DNA of 64,000 nucleotides from contig JAALGY010000034.1 of assembly GCA_032358165.1 (NCBI GenBank), positions 124,001-188,000 of the forward strand, written 5' to 3'. Every line of letters begins with the position of its first letter. The first letter of the stretch is position 1. Made by a program: the position numbers and the translations under genes. The DNA comes from Diplosphaera chodatii. Taxonomy: Eukaryota; Chlorophyta; Trebouxiophyceae; Prasiolales; Stichococcaceae. Below are positions 47,749 through 58,007 of this stretch, piece after piece. The notes under the pieces are model-generated. The model searched no databases, had not been told where the DNA came from, and was given only the letters and a program-made list of their open reading frames with translations.

Positions 47749-50146
47749 CTGCACATGCAGAGTAGTACGTATCTCAAGACCTCGTAGGTGCGCCGACTGC
47801 CAAGGCTGCAGCTGGCAGCACTGGCGGTTATTGCAGCTGGCTGGGTCTCACGCTCCGCATGCACCAGCTCCAGCCACCAGAAACCATCCCCTCAGCCTTA
47901 CTACCGGCCCAGCCCTGCGGACACAAGGCTGTGCATGCCTACCTTTGCCTTCGTGCCAGAAGGCCCGGCCTGCGGCCTTGAGAGGCATAGCCCCATGGCC
48001 CGCTAGCTCGGCGGCAGCTGCTCAAGCTCGACTCCTGGCAGCCCACGCCATGGCCGCCGACCGCGTGAGCCTCCGCTTTGCGCCGCAACTGGATAGCCTG
48101 CAGGTATGCACTCAGGTGTCTGCAGCTGCCGTACGCCTGGTGCTGGACTGTGGTGCCACAAGCAGCTTCACCTTGCAGCACCGACAAGAGCTCATGCACA
48201 CGCCCAGTGTCAAACGCCCGAGGTCCAGCCTGTCGGCAGACTGACATTGCATCTGTAGCCTACATTGGGGTTCCACCCCGCTGGCCTGAGGGTGCCACAT
48301 CTGCCTGCTGTGGCAAGGCGCTCCCGAGGGCTGGTGACAGGGAAAAAGTGCGCGGGACCGGCTGCCGCGCTCGGCGTGCGCATGACCGCGTGAGCTGCTT
48401 TGAGGCGGTGAACCTGCGCTAGACAACTTGCTGGCGCAACGCAGCGCAGCCATCGTCCCGAAATCCGTAAAATGTAGTAGTATGGCGGTGCGCCGCAACA
48501 AAGGGACCAGCACAGGAGTGCTGCCTAGACACGAGTCCAAATGGTGAAAGTCACGGCCCCAGGTAGGTTGGACTGGCGCTGTTGAGCCGTGGGGGCAGGC
48601 CGGTACCACAAAAATCTGGCCCAGCTAGCGCGGCCTGTCTTGCGCTGCCACGAAGCAGTGGTGCCACGCTGCCCGGCCTGCCTCCGGCGCCATCAGCGCA
48701 GCAGCAGACGCTACATGTACGTGCAGCAGCCAGCTCGTGCATGCACGCAAGCGCCCGCGCCGAGTAAAGGACCCCGGGGTGCCAACACGCTTGCCTGAGC
48801 TCTACGAACGCCCACCGGCAGCTCTGGACTCGCTGGAACCAGCTCCCTGCTCCAGAGCGCAAGCCTTTCAACACACAGCGGCCGCTGGCTGCGGCGCTGA
48901 ACCAGGATCTGCGCCGAGGAATGACCTATGCTCGGCGCGTGGGCAATCGTTGCTGAACGGCTGCCAAGTGGCGACTGCAGTGACGAAGTCGCCACCTGCA
49001 ATCCCGCCAGGCACTGATCAGGCCCCTTCCTTTCGCTGATCGTCCTTCCTGAATCAGGAATCCTGATGGATTGTCAGGGGACGGTCCGGTGGTACGAACT
49101 GGACTCTGGAAGCATTACAATCGTGCAGTGACATGCGAACGTGAAGGACAGAGACAAGCTGCACTGCAGGCACAGCAGACCAAATACATCCCCATGACAT
49201 ACAACACACCACAGCCTCAGACGCCATCAAACAAAGCCTTTGAAATGGCATCCAGGCAAACCCTTGCCGGTACTTGCCCGTTCTGTACTTCAGCAACAAC
49301 GAAGGCAACATTCTGTCTGCTGCCATGGCATCTCAGACGATGCTCTGCTACAGCATACATGCTACAACTATGCTACACTACCCTCACCAGAAACCGGCAC
49401 CACAGTCACCGCCAACTGCGTCCCTGAGCTGCCCATTTCTGATCGGGTGTTACCCGTAATTGTTCTGATGGCTGCGCCCATCATCTGGGTCAACAACAGC
49501 TGCTGTGCCATCTTACAATGGCGACTGTATAGCACAGCACACGGTCATACGCTACATACCACACGAGGCTTTTCCAGCCATCCTCGCACGCCTGCGAACC
49601 GCCGCCTGGGTGTCTGCCGCCGCCAGCTGTCGCTTGTGCAGCGCCGCCGGCTGCTGCTGCTGGAAGTACTTCCTGGTGGCTTGCTGCAGCGGCACGCTCA
49701 GCGTCATGCCTGCTGCTCCACTGGCAAGCCCAGCACCTGCATGAGACGCATGTGCAGTGAGTACGCTGCTGCATGCAGATGCTGCGCAGGATTCATCCGC
49801 ACCGCAAGATGTATGGCTGCTAGCAAAGGACCAACCATGCCAGTATGTCAGGGTTACGGAAAGATATGTAGCGGTGGCTAAACCACTACTGCTAGCTTGT
49901 TGAGGCGCAAGCACAGCCTGACACCAGCAAACCACAGCACACAACTGCAGAAGGCCTCCGTGACTGGACATGGTTTGGATGAAGCAGGCAGGACCACTCA
50001 TGGTTCACATGCTGAGCATTGTCCTTTGTCAATCGGATCGCGCCCTGATATAGAGCACACCGACTGTGTGCACCAGACGGCATAGCTTCATCACCACAGT
50101 GTACACCACATGGATTTTTGTGGTGCAAAGCAGTCCAGCTGAGGGC
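47749..50146. other. Unassigned region: kinase 5' end and LRR 3' flank; candidate exons only
   Basis: About 2.4 kb. Minus-strand candidate first exon at 49707-49560 (MTLSVPLQQATRKYFQQQQ, ending in a strong GTATGT donor, phase 1) may begin the kinase gene, but a linking exon of phase 1 to 0 was not found. A plus-strand candidate start at 48050-48103 (MAADRVSLRFAPQLDSLQ then GTATGC) overlaps a minus-strand open stretch at 48105-47980; neither could be extended. Nothing else seen. Confidence 0.35.
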
Positions 50147-53100
50147 TCAAGGCACCTGGAGACAGGGCAGCACCGCCTGGAGACGCGCGGCGGCCACGGG
50201 GCCCACCTCCGTCTCGTACAGCGCCAGCGACATCAGCGCCTGCACATAAACAGATGTAATGCTCAAGGCCTGGCATAACAGCTGATCAACCACCTGCACC
50301 ACTACGAACTCAGGTGCCAACTTCAAGGCTAGGAGGCTTTGGTCAGCACTGGACCTGTGCGATGCGAGTCCCCCAGCTGCAAGAGCCCGTCATAGCCAGG
50401 GAAACATTCACCTCCATGAGCCCGGTGCTGACCAGTGTCAAACTTTGCTCTCCGACACTTCCACGACCCAGCGGTCTGAGAACCAGACTCTGTACCTGAC
50501 TCTGTACCTGACTCTGTACCAAAAGCCTGTACCAACCGGGGCATGGCGAATGCCAAGGCCATGAGGACAGACACAGCAGGTGTGGACAGCAGGTGTCTCG
50601 CATGCTGTCCATTGGGCTGTTCAGGCTCACCAAATTGGAGGCCAGGCGCTGGCTGCCGGCACCGGTGACACAGCAGCGCACCATACTCAACACCATATTT
50701 GTACGCTGGGCTGGTGAAGCGCACCGAGTTGGCGGTCAGGCGCTGGATGCCGGCGTCGGTCACGCCGCAGTGCGCCAGGCTGAGGTGAGTAACTATAATC
50801 GCTGATATCATGAAGCTCACCGAGTTGGCGGCCAGGCGCTGGATGCCGGCGTCGGTCACGCCGCAGTGCGCCAGACTGAGGTGAGTAACTATAATCGCTG
50901 ATATCATAAAGCTCACCGAGTTGGCGGCCAGGCGCTGGATGCCGGCGTCGGTCACGCCGCAGTGCGCCAGGTTGAGGGAGCGCAGGTGGGGCAGCCGCCC
51001 CAGGTGCCGCACCGCCCCGTCGCCCACCCTGCAGTTCTGCAGGCGAGTAAGAGGAGATGTCAGGCAGGCGTGGCAGCCCAGGGGCGTAGGGGGGCGCAGG
51101 TGGGGTGTTCACCTCAGGCGCAGTGCGCCACCGGCCACCCTGCAGTGCTCTGGCCAAGACCAAGGACATGCATCAGCTGTGGATAAATTGGTAAGGGGTG
51201 CACACAAGCGCCCTTTGGGAACTGAAGTAGCTCGTTGGCCTGCCTGCCTTCTGTAGCAGCTTTGGGAGTCAAGGTCTATGCTGCATACACGTGCACGAAT
51301 GGTGGGCCACAACCTGAAACGCACAGCAGCCACATGCCAACATGCTGTGCAGCACGGAGCATGATTGCTTCTAGCAATCCGCGGTGACAAGTACAGTGGA
51401 CACCCTGTTGTGACTGGGGCCAGTCCACGGTCCTTCTGCCATACAGGTGCTAGAAGCAGTCAGCACAGCAGGGGCATATGCACACAGGTCACACCCTTTG
51501 CCTCTGCTGGCAGGCACCGTGTGCACCACAACGACCCTCAACTGCTATCCTTACTGTATCACAGCAGGCATTTTCCTTTCTCTCTGTCGCATCCGCACGA
51601 GTTGCTTGCTCCTGGCAATCTCAGCACTATGTTGCTGTCCTGAGGTATCCTCAAGCATATGTCCCTTTTCACATGGATGTGAGGGAACCTGATCTAGGCA
51701 TGTCTGGGGGCATTTCGCCGGCCCTGCAGACATGCCGCTGTGAAGATTTCCAGAAGACAAAGGAGCTTTCCCCCAATCACCTGCGCCAGGCTGAGGCTGC
51801 GCAGCTGGGACAGGTCCTGCAGGCAGGCGACGCCGGCGTCGGTCACGCCGCCGCCGCACACCTCCAGCGACTGCAGCGCCTTCAGCTTCCTGCATCCAGG
51901 GACGCGGGCGCACTCGAGAGTGCTATAACTGTAATCACCCATTGACATCACATCCGGGTGCATGCGCCTGCTGGGGGGTTGGGCACTAGCCGCAGCCGGG
52001 AAGCACAGCAGATGAGCAGTGCAGCTCAGCAGCAGCTCTCCCTGCGCAGGCGGCTGTGCCCGCAGATGCAAGCTGAGCAGGAGTGCACAGGTGTTTGCAG
52101 CAGTGTTCGGATCTGCCAAGCGACTGAGATGTGGTGCACCTGCCACGGCACAGGCTGCGCACCTGAGGTGCGCGCAGCCGGCGTCGCTGATGCGGGCGCC
52201 GACAGGTCCACAGTACGAAGTTCCTTTATAACAATCCAAAGTGTAGGATTACTTGTTGCGCACCTGAGGTGCGCGCAGCCGGCGTCGCTGCTGCGGGCGC
52301 CGAACAGGTCCACATTAAGCAAAACGTATAATGGTTCGTAAGTACGAGGTCACTTTAATTGCACACCTGAGGTGCGCGCAGCCGGCGTCGCTGATGCGCG
52401 CGCCGAACAGGTCCAGGGCGCGCAGCTTGACCAGGGAGGTGAGGTGCGCGAGGCCGTCGTCCGTCACGTGGCGGCTGTCCAGGTTCAGGTGCGTCAGCCC
52501 CGACAGCGCCGCCACCGCCTGCAGCCCCGCGTCGCTCACGCCTGCAGCAGGGTTGGCGATGTCAGGGTGGGCGGTTTAGGATGATGTCCAGCTGCCCAAC
52601 GGTGCCGCAGCCGCCTGCAGGCCCGAACCGCTCACGCCTGCCACAGCAGCAGCATGCAGCGCTGACCACAAGTTACTGTGCATCGATGGCACAAGTTGCC
52701 TGGGGCCCCACTGAGCAAGTGGCTAGGGCATTCAGGCCCCGAGGAGCTGACCACCCTTCACATTGCTTTCGAACAGTCCGACGGGCCTCGAGAAGCATTT
52801 TCAGGGCCCCTAAACCTGTTGAGACGAGCAATGCAAACACCCATCAGAGCCTTGCGGCAAATCTGATGACATGCAACGACATGCAAGTCTCAGCAGATGG
52901 TTCCTCTGTGACACTCGTGAATATGACAGCAAGCAGGGCGGAGACTGTGGAGCAAGCTGGTCTTGAAAAGTCTGGAGCCCGAAAGGTGAACAACATTTTG
53001 TCATTATGACCCCACTAGCGTGCGTCAGATGCACGCTGTGACGTGTAGCTGAGTTTAGCGGGCTGAGATCAGTGAGTAGTCTAACGCATCATGACATGAA

Positions 53101-56100
53101 GTGAAACAATCGTCAAAGGACTCACTGGTGTAGGACAGGTCCAGGGACGCGAGGCGCGTCAGGCGTGAGAGTCCCGCCAGCCCGGCGTCCCGGACCGCCG
53201 CGTTCTCGCTGAGGTTCAGCTGCTCCAGGGCCAGCAGGCCCGACAGGTGCGCCACGCCCCTGCACGTGCAGGCCCCTTCGCTGGAGTGTTGTGTAGTATC
53301 AGTATTGATGAGCAAGCTACTTGCACGCGTGCATCCTATGAGGCGCCTTGGCTACGCAGCACCTGCTTCATATCTGGTTTCACTTGAAAGGACCTCCTTG
53401 CGGCACCACCTGGATTCAGAGCACAAGGCAACACGCAAAAGCAAACAACACCTGTCTGTGGCGTGGCAGGAGTCGAGGTTGAGCAGCCGCAGGCTGGTGA
53501 GGCCCGCCAGCTGCGCCAGGGCGTCGTCGCCCACCCCGGAGTACGCCAGGTTCAGCTCCCGCAGCGCCGTGGCGCCCGCCAGGTGAGCGATGCCTGCGCC
53601 CCAGCCGGCATAGGTAGATGAGAGGCGCATACCTCTAAGCCAGGGACCATCAGCAAACCAAATAACTGGTGGTTGGCAGAGCAGACAGCCAGCTTTGTGA
53701 CCGAATGCTTCCTTTGCAGACGCAGAGATGCTGCTACGCTGGCTTCTGCCACATGGCGCTGACCAGCTAGTGCAGTTCCAGGCTGCCACTGCTAGTATGG
53801 CAACGCTTCAGTTGGCTCCAAGCCGATCAACCATACCATGTTCGCCATGGCGATGCAAATACTTGCTGTCCAATCATAGGGCCCAGCGTAGGCTGAATCA
53901 CGATGGACCAGCATCCCCTGCCAATGTCAATGGACATGGAGGCAAGGCACTATCGGGCAGGCAGATGCGTGTCACACAGCAACATGGTGTGTCACGATGC
54001 TGCTGAGGAGACGCTTATGTCTCTGCATGACAGCAAATTGCCAGGGAATGCAGTGGTCAGTGACAGCAGTCGATAGTTTGGCACGGTAATTGATTTTGAA
54101 ATGAGTTCAACATCAGCGTGCCTCAGGCCTAGACCAACTGATCTGCAATCGTATCCAGCGTTCGACTACAAGAGCCAACAGTAGTGGATGATGTGGGTTG
54201 ACAACACCCACCTGCGTTGGTGATGCGGGAGCACCACTCCAGGTTCAGCACCTCCAGCGACGCCAGGGGGTTGACCAGCGCCAGGCCGGCGTCCTTGACG
54301 GAGGTGCCCGCCAGCCCCAGCCGCCGCAATCTAGTGAGCGCCCCCAGCTTCAGCATCGCCCGGTTGGACGCCTGCAACATGTCCACACTTCCTCTCGTTG
54401 TCTCCTCTGCTGTGTGAGACTTCGTGAATGGTGCTGTTGAGCCTCGTCAATGGTTCTTCAGAGCATCAACACTGACGCTTCATGGCAGTGAGACCGCCAA
54501 TATACGAGGTGTCTGATGGCTCGGTTGCCTCTGCATTGTATGAAATCCATATCATGCAAGTTCATACAGCACAGCAGCCAATGCACTGTTCGATAACGAC
54601 GTCAAAGAGCCCAGCCTGACGTTTTGGCAACGCTAGGGCTTCCTCTCACCCATCAATCAGTGCACGGCCGCATACATGGCAGCACAGAAGTGGGTAGAGT
54701 ACAGCCATCCATTCAATGCTCAAACTCACACATGGTAGGACAAGATGGGATCTGCTGACAGCTTCGCCTGCCCACTTCTGGTGCTGTCACACGAATGCCT
54801 GCTGCAAGGTGTGCGCAGCACACTCGACACTTGCGCACGCCTACCTCCTGTTATGCCGTCTGCGATTTTGTACCGAATCTGCAGTTTTCACTGGTTTCCA
54901 GTCAGCATGAAGGCTCACCCGGGTGCGCGCCAGCTCCAGGCGCGTCAGGCGGGACAGCGCCGCCACCGCCGCCACGTCCTCGCTGCCCACCGTGTGGCAC
55001 CACCCCAGGTTCAGCGCCCGCAGCTGCTGCAGGCCTGCAGGGTTTAGAGGGGAGAAAGTTATGCTTCGACACAGCAGGGCGCCACCCCAGTTTCAGCGCC
55101 CGCAGCTGCTGCAGGCCTGCAATCAGCGGAGAGTGAGGGGTTAGCAGCGACACTTCTCTGCTGCTTTCGCAGCCTGCAGGCAGGGCAGCAGGCGCGGTGC
55201 CAGCGGCCCAGGCGTGGAGAACAGCAGCAGGGGCTGGACTGCTGTGCTCGTGGGGCAGGGCTGCTGGCACCCTTTCCTGTCACCGGCAACCGGTGGTTTG
55301 TGCCACAAGCAAGGCTCAGGTTTCCACAGCTGCAGGATCAGTCAGTCAGGCGGCATGTTGAAGGCTGCAGCTGATCGGGAGTGAAAGGCCTGTGAGTTGT
55401 AGCCTGCACAGCTGCTGCGGAACCGCACCTTGCAGGTACTGCATGCCGGACGCGGCGCTGCACAGCTCCAGGCTTAGCGACGTCAGCCGTGTCAGCCCTG
55501 CAGGCAGTCGGTATGTGTTACTGTCAGTGCAACATGCGAACGCCTCCGTTGCAGAACAGCCTCTGCAACAAGATGTTGTATCAGCGTGCTGGACCTGTCA
55601 TGCAAGGATAGCGTACGCAACATGACCACGCAGCAGCTGCTCACACGTCAGATGGTGCGCCACAAACCACGCATGGCATGGAGACGTCGGTGTGGGCTAT
55701 CTGAGGCAGACAGCAACGTGGCGCCTCACCAGACAGGTAGCTGACGGTGGTGCGGGTGATGCCGTCGCAGCCCGCCAGGCTGAGCTCCCGCAGCTGCCGC
55801 AGGCCTGCAGCCACCACAGAGCAGGGTTTGCTGAGTGTGTCGTTGGGCAGTGTGTTCGGTGGACAGTGTTGCTGTCCAAAATGCGTAGCCATTCACTATG
55901 CTGTCGGATGAATTATTGAAGGCAGTTTGATGCATCCCGCAACGGGCTGTCTGCCATGCAGGGGTCATGGCTGCAGTGCCGAGATGCAGCAAGCCGGCGG
56001 CGGACACTGTGTGTCTGGTGAAGGCACGCAGTTGCTGAGCCTGCTTCGCAGCATCTCGGCAGTGCTGCTGGGGTCAGTCCTAGTGTTGTCTGTGATCCAG

Positions 56101-57555
56101 CTCAGGCCACTACCTAGTGGGAAGGAACATACTGCAAGGGCCCGAGCCGCAGCTCGACTGTTGAGGCGTGATCTGGCGGGCATGATCTGAGGCCCTGCCT
56201 GCGAGGTGCGCGGCGCCGGCGTCGGTGATGGCGCACTTGTCCAGCAGCAGCGTGACCAGGCCGCGCTGGTGCGCCAGCTGCACCAGCCCCGCGTCGCCCA
56301 CCTGCAAGGGCTTAGGGTTCAGGATGATATTCAATGTTGTGTAAAAGTACCTCCTTTGCGCAGAAATGATGCTCGCAGTACGGGGGCACGGCGTGGTCAT
56401 GCCGCTCTTTTCAGCCCAAATCTGCCAATGCGCCACCCCGCATTGCTCATGTGTAGCTGGCTCAGCCACAACCCATTGTGGAGATGCTGTCCACGTAGGG
56501 TTCACGCATGCTGGGGACTTGCAGGGTCTGGTGCGGCATGATGGGGCTTTCGAGCCCGGCGCAACACCGCAATTGCTACTGCTGGTGCTCTTGCTGCTCC
56601 TAGGCAGTATCGCAGCAGGCCAGCTCACCCAGTCAACAGACCGGAACAGAAGGTACTGACGTGCGCTGGCAGCATCAGAAGCCTGTGCACCAGAATGCTG
56701 ACAGGGCGCAGCAAGGGTTGGGCAGCAGCAGGATGGCAGATTTGAAGCTGTCCACCACCCTCAAACCCGGCGGAACCGCCGGCAAACAAAGGTGTACCCA
56801 CACTCTACATCCTGTGCATGGTTGCCAGCGCTGAGCGGCAACAGAACACCGATGGGCGCATGTCGGAATCTTCAAAAACGCGCGCCAAGGCACTGGATCG
56901 ACGCCAACCGCGGCGCTGCCACCGGTATGCCATGCGCCTATGACTCTGGACACACAAGATGCTGGCTGTTTGCGTTCAAACACCCCTAAGATGCGGAATC
57001 GGCAGCTGCAGGGAAAGTCTACCGAGCGGATGCCTTATCATGTGTTGTGGAAACACCGGTCACCTTGGCGCAGCCGCGTAGGTCTGCGATCCGCAGGTTT
57101 GCACATCCGAAGTCGGCCAGCCAGGCGCTGCGCATGCCGGGGTAGCCCTGCAGCCGCAGCTCGAAGACGCACAGCCCTCTGAAGCAGCTCGCTGTCGCGT
57201 CGCTGAGCGCCGCTGCGGCAATCAGCGCGTCCAGCACCAGCTGAGCCAGGTCAGGCGGCAGCCGCGCCAGCTGTGCGCCGTAAACCCGCGGGTTGCAGGT
57301 GACATTGGCCACGACTGCTTCGATGCACGCTCCCAGCAAAGACTCCCGGCTGGTCAGCAGCCTGCCTTCGGCGTTCGCCTTGCGGTAGGCGGCGATGGCG
57401 CTGCCGATGCTGAGCTGACGCAGCGGTGGCGGCCGTGCATTGGATGGCAGGGCTCTGCGTCGCGGGCTGCAGGAGACCACGGGCAGGGCATCGCGCACTT
57501 TGGCGAAGATGGCCGGCGCCCATATGTCGAACAGCCTGTCCCTGAACGAGCTCAT
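50147..57555 (-). CDS. Leucine-rich-repeat protein (AMN1/F-box-LRR type repeats)
   Basis: Exons on the minus strand: 57555-57064, 56301-56199, 55804-55730, 55497-55429, 55034-54919, 54371-54212, 53593-53452, 53259-53126, 52541-52367, 51889-51781, 51036-50917, 50239-50147; phases agree, 595 residues (627 or 659 if downstream duplicate donors are used). The N-terminal 160 residues hold no motif I can name; an F-box was not evident. About twelve cysteine-type LRRs follow, for example VTDAGVACLQDLSQLRSLSLAQ, GLQQLRALNLGWC, LRLLNLDSCHAT, LRALDLFGARISDAGCAHL and LRSLNLAHCGVTDAGIQRLA. Each intron falls near the same repeat position, so exons and repeats roughly coincide. Such proteins usually act as protein-binding scaffolds, often in ubiquitin ligases. 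The intron after 56199 starts with GC (CAG/GCAGGG). Three intron sets carry duplicated exon ends. Confidence 0.85.
50725..50971 (-). repeat. 96-bp frame-preserving tandem repeat spanning an LRR exon end and its donor, three copies
   Basis: On the minus strand, 55 nt of exon (LAHCGVTDAGIQRLAANS) plus 41 nt of intron start (GTGAGCTTTATGATATCAGC...) repeat with only a few substitutions; exon-end donors fall at 50917, 50821 and 50725. The unit is exactly 32 codons and is open throughout (VSFMISAIIVTHLS bridges the copies). A fourth, decayed copy follows near 50690-50640. Confidence 0.93.
52158..52440 (-). repeat. Three tandem copies of LRR exon end with donor
   Basis: Plus-strand GCGCACCTGAGGTGCGCGCAGCCGGC-type blocks recur with period about 102 bp: the exon end at 52367 and copies with CGCCGAACAGGTCCA at 52299 and CGCCGACAGGTCCA at 52197. 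Both extra copies keep DAGCAHLR and a CAG/GTGCGC donor. Confidence 0.9.
55037..55130 (-). repeat. Decayed copy of LRR exon start upstream of the real acceptor
   Basis: Minus-strand GCAG then GCCTGCAGCAGCTGCGGGCG begins at 55126 and again at the real exon start 55034, 92 bp apart; a CTCTAAACCCTGCAG acceptor separates them. Confidence 0.88.
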
Positions 57556-58007
57556 CTTGCAACACCTAAGCTACCAACGATCGTTGTCCGCAAGCGGTGT
57601 CTGATTGACTTGTTTCTGGGATAGCATGCGAGTCAGCACTGTTGTGACCCCCGTTCCTTCCGACATGGATGCTCAGGTCCCCTGAGGTCCAGAATCTGTT
57701 CTGCTGACTGGACCAAAGGCCAGCCGGCGGGGCTAAGCTGATGGGTGACGTTGGGTTACACTTACAGGGTACAGTGCAATGTGCAATCCATACTCGCTGC
57801 TGGCCATCGTGCCCATCTATGCTTCGCTCAGACGTCACTCTCATAGCAAGCTCTCCAACATCCGCAATCATCAACCAACTCCCACAACTGCACCACAATG
57901 TACATTCCGCCGCTCACTCGGCATCTGCGCCACACCCTCCCAACCTCACTGCTGGCGTGCTTTCAGTCGCCAGAGCTGCTGCCTCTGGCAAGGGTACACC
58001 CTGCTGG
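57556..58007. other. Intergenic: LRR promoter and KAS III 3' flank
   Basis: TTACA at 57756-57760 and 57762-57766 read as two TGTAA signals on the minus strand, about 245 bp after the KAS III stop. No exon supported. Confidence 0.45.

Noticed and set aside
49240..49881. Long plus-strand ORF of 213 codons
   Set aside because: Low-complexity and without family motifs; the minus strand of the same stretch has a better exon candidate with a strong donor.
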